From assembly GCA_022780025.1 (NCBI GenBank), contig JALEXS010000040.1:1-38348 (forward strand): DNA of 38,348 bases. Reading direction: 5' to 3'. Under the pieces are notes generated by a model. The model was given only the letters and a program-made list of their open reading frames with translations, was not told the DNA's origin and did no database searches. A program made the position numbers and the translations under genes. This document shows positions 36,301-38,348 of the stretch, one piece after another. This stretch comes from Mollicutes bacterium (lineage in GTDB: Bacteria > Bacillota_I > Bacilli_A > RFN20 > CAG-826). Within the stretch, counting starts at the first letter, position 1. Each line of letters opens with the position of its first letter.

Positions 36301-37794
36301 GGATTTAATGCTGAAAAAGTCCCGGATATTGATTTAAATTTCCCTACAGATTATCAAGCAACAGCTCATAATTATACAAAAGTATTATTAGGTGAAAAAA
36401 ATGTTTATAGAGCAGGTACTATTTCAACTGTTCAATTAAAAACAGCTTTCGGATATGTTAAAAAAGCTTATTTTGAAGAATTTCTTCATATGGATTCAAA
36501 TAGTATTAGCAATGCTCGAGTTGCTGCGATTGCTTATGGATGTCAAGAAGTTAAAAGAACAACAGGACAACACCCTGGTGGTATTGTTGTTATTCCTAGA
36601 GATCATGAAGTTTATGATTTTACACCTGTTCAATATCCTGCAGGAGATACTGATGCAGCATGGCAAACAACTCACTTCGATTTCCACGCAATTCATGACA
36701 CAGTATTAAAATTAGATATGTTAGGACACGTTGATCCTCAAGCTTTAAAAATGATGGGAGATTTAACAAACACTGATTGTAGACAATTACCACCTAATGA
36801 TCCTAAAGTTATATCTTTATTTTCTAGTGATGATGCTCTTAACTTGGAACATAAATATTTGCCAAAAGATAATGGTGTTCTTGGTCTTCCTGAATTTGGA
36901 ACTCCTTTTGTTAGACAAATGTTAAGAGAAACTAATCCAACTTCATTTAGAGATTTATTAATTATTTCTGGATTAAGTCATGGTACTAATGTTTGGAATA
37001 ATAACGCACAAGATTTAATTGAACAAAAAATAGCTGACCTTAGAGGGGTTATTGGATGTAGAGATGATATTATGACTTATTTAATAAGTATGAATTTAGA
37101 TCCTCATGATGCCTTTATTATTATGGAAAACGTAAGAAAAGGTAAGGGATTATCAAAAGAAGATAAAGAAAATATGTTAGCTCATGGAGTTCCACAATAC
37201 TATATTGATTCTTGTATCAAAATTAAATATTTATTCCCTAAAGGACATGCCTGTGCTTATGTTATGATGGCTTTAAGAGTCGGATATTATAAGATTTACT
37301 ATCCATTAGAATTTTATGCTACATTCTTTACATTAAGATGTGATCAATATGACATTATATCGATGATTGGTGGTTGCGAAAAAATTCATGATAAATTAAT
37401 GGAATATAAACAACGTGTATCTTCAAATAATCCTGAATTAGCTTTATCTGTTAAAGAAGAAGAAATTGAAAAAACTTTACAAGTTGCTTTAGAGATGACT
37501 GAAAGAGGATTTAAATTTGAAAACATTGATATAGAGAAATCTGATTCAACTAAATTTATAGTTGATAAAGAGAATAATGCTTTAATTCCTCCGTTTAAAG
37601 TTCTTGATGGCTTAGGCGAAAAAGTTGGTGATTCTATTGTAAAAGCTAGAGAAGAAAAATCCTTTATTTCTAAAGAAGATTTACTCAAAAGAGGAAAGGT
37701 ATCAAAAACAAATCTCGAACAACTAGAGAAATTAGGTGCATTAGATAATTTAAGTGATACAGCTCAATTATCTTTGTTTGACTTCAATTTCTAA
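33382..37794 (+). CDS. polC: DNA polymerase III alpha subunit, PolC type
   Basis: This 1470-aa replicative polymerase is specific to low-GC Gram-positives. After an N-terminal region come an OB fold (about 235-320), the first part of a PHP domain (VELHVHTKMSEMDAV, about 335), an inserted proofreading exonuclease (CFDLETTGL, about 422-430), the rest of PHP, then the polymerase. A zinc knuckle CPKCKH...CPHCGEK lies near residues 928-955, and the catalytic PDIDLNFP lies at about 982-989. The C-terminus carries a helix-hairpin-helix segment and ends LSLFDF. Length is close to that of Bacillus PolC (about 1437). The proS gene usually between rseP and polC is absent. Confidence 0.97.
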   Translation: MVQGDQKFKRFLNSIGIIDVESFDMRFLSITKDPNKDNFFIYDIEKDTPWNFKLVNQFINSLNNIVSYDYKLIFEYKHEIEEIDIISLIKDWYFNHEFKECPFNIHLENHDIIITFINDQDEKDFDKIKLDLKSFLDFINYNFGIKEELKTPDEIEEIIDDVDTKNEEVNEEDANEIHIDNEEDFNKFKEQKEKELVEALKANYERMIEERRHNNVFVKGNYKEAKLGYVDSNSGAIDFNGFIFECDAKDTKTGKKLYKIGVNDDTGAIYVTFISNANALTPEKLSQIKVGKNIRIKGRVDIDKYKKEPFVMAHYFDMLPDTSLRTDDYEGEKRVELHVHTKMSEMDAVTTITDYCKLAKNMGHKAIGLTDHGVVQAFPEAQAASKKTGVKILYGSELYLSEDYLIGALNPTDDKLKDVTFVCFDLETTGLSIRYDRITEFGAVKIVNGFVTDRLDILINPVIPIPKKIEEKTNITNEMVKDQPVFKDVYDKIHEFIKGCVLVSHNIEFDFGMLNEAMERDGFGSLEMSAIDTLALSRYIFPENQNHNLGALCRRLDVNYDTESAHRADYDAEVLSKCFMAMRADFVRKNSDVTLKDIEKLPISPLLIKHRRYRTWHATVYAKNLEGLHDLYRIISYAHTENMGYVPICPRSILEKYRKNLIIGSACFNGEVFYSSTNRGLKSLQKAINFYDFIEIQPLDCYSFLVNMGELPSYDQLKIYLLDIINEAKKQNKIICATGDVHYANPSDKIYRDVFIASQAVGAIDHPLNPYNRKKGPLFENPNQHYLSTTEMLEAFKWLNNDEDIYNFVIKNPNYIADQVEDIQPIPPGLFPPRIDNCENLLRDLCYKTAHELYGETLPPLIEKRLGEELHGIISNGYSVTYYIAHKLVQQANIDGYIIGSRGSVGSSFAATMAGITEVNPLPPHYRCPKCKHVEFYEGDDITSGYDLPEKKCPHCGEKMISDGQSIPFQTFLGFNAEKVPDIDLNFPTDYQATAHNYTKVLLGEKNVYRAGTISTVQLKTAFGYVKKAYFEEFLHMDSNSISNARVAAIAYGCQEVKRTTGQHPGGIVVIPRDHEVYDFTPVQYPAGDTDAAWQTTHFDFHAIHDTVLKLDMLGHVDPQALKMMGDLTNTDCRQLPPNDPKVISLFSSDDALNLEHKYLPKDNGVLGLPEFGTPFVRQMLRETNPTSFRDLLIISGLSHGTNVWNNNAQDLIEQKIADLRGVIGCRDDIMTYLISMNLDPHDAFIIMENVRKGKGLSKEDKENMLAHGVPQYYIDSCIKIKYLFPKGHACAYVMMALRVGYYKIYYPLEFYATFFTLRCDQYDIISMIGGCEKIHDKLMEYKQRVSSNNPELALSVKEEEIEKTLQVALEMTERGFKFENIDIEKSDSTKFIVDKENNALIPPFKVLDGLGEKVGDSIVKAREEKSFISKEDLLKRGKVSKTNLEQLEKLGALDNLSDTAQLSLFDFNF

Positions 37795-37796
37795 TT

Positions 37797-37821
37797 AAAT
37801 AATTGAGTTTTGCAAGGTTTT
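37797..37821 (+). repeat. 25-nt intergenic repeat, copy 2 (after polC)
   Basis: AAATAATTGAGTTTT, then GCAAGG and TTTT, directly after the polC stop. It is the partner of the copy at 23960. A weak palindrome TCTAAATTTAGA (37824-37835) follows with some T's and might terminate transcription. Confidence 0.45.
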
Positions 37822-37896
37822 TATCTAAATTTAGAGTTTTTATAAATAAAAATTGTTATTATAATTACTTCTTAATTGAATTATAATAATTATAAA

Positions 37897-37975
37897 GGCT
37901 CCATAGCTCAGATGGATAGAGCACAGTCCTCCTAAGACTGGTTTTGGACGAGTTCGAGTCTCGTTGGGGCCTCCA
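37897..37975 (+). tRNA. tRNA-Arg (anticodon CCU)
   Basis: A complete cloverleaf. The acceptor GGCTCCA pairs with TGGGGCC (one G-U); the D arm is GCTC/GAGC; the anticodon stem CAGTC/GACTG encloses CTCCTAA with anticodon CCT; the T arm is ACGAG-TTCGAGT-CTCGT; the 3' CCA is encoded. It reads AGG codons. A TATAAT at 37882-37887 is a likely -10. Confidence 0.95.
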
Positions 37976-37987
37976 TATTGAAAGCAT

Positions 37988-38026
37988 AGGTTTGATACAA
38001 TAGAAACAACGTATCAGGCCTTTTTT
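37988..38026 (+). terminator. Terminator of the tRNA-Arg gene
   Basis: AGGTTTGATAC (37988-37998) pairs over 11 positions, two of them G-U, with GTATCAGGCCT (38011-38021). It has a 12-nt loop and is followed by a run of T. Confidence 0.8.
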
Positions 38027-38348
38027 CGGGAGTCCCATTTCCACCAAAAAAACCTCAAAATTCAGGAAAATGTGATCCAAGCAGTTAGTAACTATTACTA
38101 ATTGGTTGCTTCCTTCACGAACTATCTTATTTCTACTTCTACTGGAATAGAAGATCAACATAAAGGTTAAATTTAAAATTACTTTTAACATAATTATTTA
38201 TTAAATAGGTTAATTTACATCTTGTTCGATACACTTTTTAATTTATTAGAAATTTACATACCTATCGATACAATTTATAAATTAGAATGTTGTTTAAATA
38301 ATAAAATTCTTTTAAAAAAGCATGCTAAAAAGTAATTTTGATTTCAAA
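38027..38348. other. Gene-free tail with three successive hairpins
   Basis: No supported protein gene. Bases 38031-38130 have 35 G/C in 100, above neighbouring spacers. Three hairpins occur in a row: CATTTCC/GGAAAATG (38036-38042 with 38065-38072); AAGCA plus GTTAGTAA pairing TTACTAAT plus TGCTT (38079-38111, with a 4-nt bulge); and CTTCTA/TAGAAG (38136-38153). This looks like an RNA gene or leader for something beyond the window; the family is not recognised. The rest (38160-38348) is AT-rich, with TCGATACA repeated at 38226 and 38265. Confidence 0.35.

Noticed and set aside
36065-36709. Short open frames inside polC on both strands
   Set aside because: They lie wholly within the conserved PolC polymerase domain and have no start signals.
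37865-38191. Open frame of 108 codons on the minus strand
   Set aside because: It runs through the tRNA-Arg gene and its terminator, has no ribosome-binding site and no protein-like composition.
38226-38272. TCGATACA direct repeat, 39-bp period
   Set aside because: Only two 8-bp copies in AT-rich sequence; too little to support a functional call.
1-38348. UGA read as Trp (Mycoplasma-type code)
   Set aside because: No in-frame TGA is present in any conserved gene, and Trp positions in conserved motifs use TGG.
1-38348. CRISPR array or rRNA genes
   Set aside because: No regularly spaced repeats of 25-40 bases and no rRNA signature sequences were seen on either strand.

Overview
This window comes from a very AT-rich, low-GC Gram-positive anaerobe. 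I infer an uncultured Bacilli or Erysipelotrichia-like gut lineage. The evidence is a Firmicutes-type PolC, lipoprotein and SipW-type signal peptides, OmpR-family two-component genes, a CcpA-type cre site, and a fermentative [FeFe] hydrogenase. Every Trp I checked is TGG. All 31 genes stop with TAA or TAG and none with TGA.

Layout, left to right. (1) 1-304 is a GC-raised, hairpin-bearing stretch of unknown nature, followed by two sigma-A-type promoters. (2) 305-4464 is a three-gene NAD(P)-linked [FeFe]-hydrogenase operon closed by a strong terminator. (3) 4676-5971 is a solitary AAA/DUF4143 ATPase whose promoter is bracketed by copies of a 13-bp repeat. (4) 6006-8657 (minus) is an OmpR-type response regulator, a membrane-anchored 7TM-DISM-like sensor domain and a 7TM histidine kinase. 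(5) Divergently, 9028-14027 holds a secretion cassette: a small SipW-type substrate, an ER/SipW-type signal peptidase, a second small substrate and an 867-aa secreted protein. All three exported proteins share a G-[FL]-S-[AS]-W-[YA]-F signal-peptide motif. The shared 370-bp intergenic region carries phased GTAAC/ATAAC half-sites. (6) 14260-19045 is a cre-controlled PhnD-PhnC-PhnE-PhnE transporter with a P-loop kinase and a small lipoprotein; PhnD contains a dockerin/EF-hand-like loop. (7) 19198-23933 is the rimP-nusA-ylxR-infB-rbfA translation operon. (8) 24072-25414 is an ISLre2-like insertion sequence. It is followed by a KAP-type P-loop NTPase tightly coupled to an iron alcohol dehydrogenase. 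(9) 28331-37794 is the pyrH-frr-cdsA-dxr-rseP-polC housekeeping cluster. (10) A tRNA-Arg(CCU) with its own terminator and a gene-free, hairpin-rich tail end the window.

The strongest candidate for an under-described system is region 4-5: a DISM-type two-component system facing a dedicated signal peptidase with three co-encoded, motif-sharing substrates. It is architecturally reminiscent of tapA-sipW-tasA matrix operons, but the large substrate is not recognisable. The second candidate is the KAP NTPase/alcohol dehydrogenase pair. With its adjacent IS it lies between two halves of a translation/cell-envelope supercluster that is contiguous, in a different order, in Bacillus.
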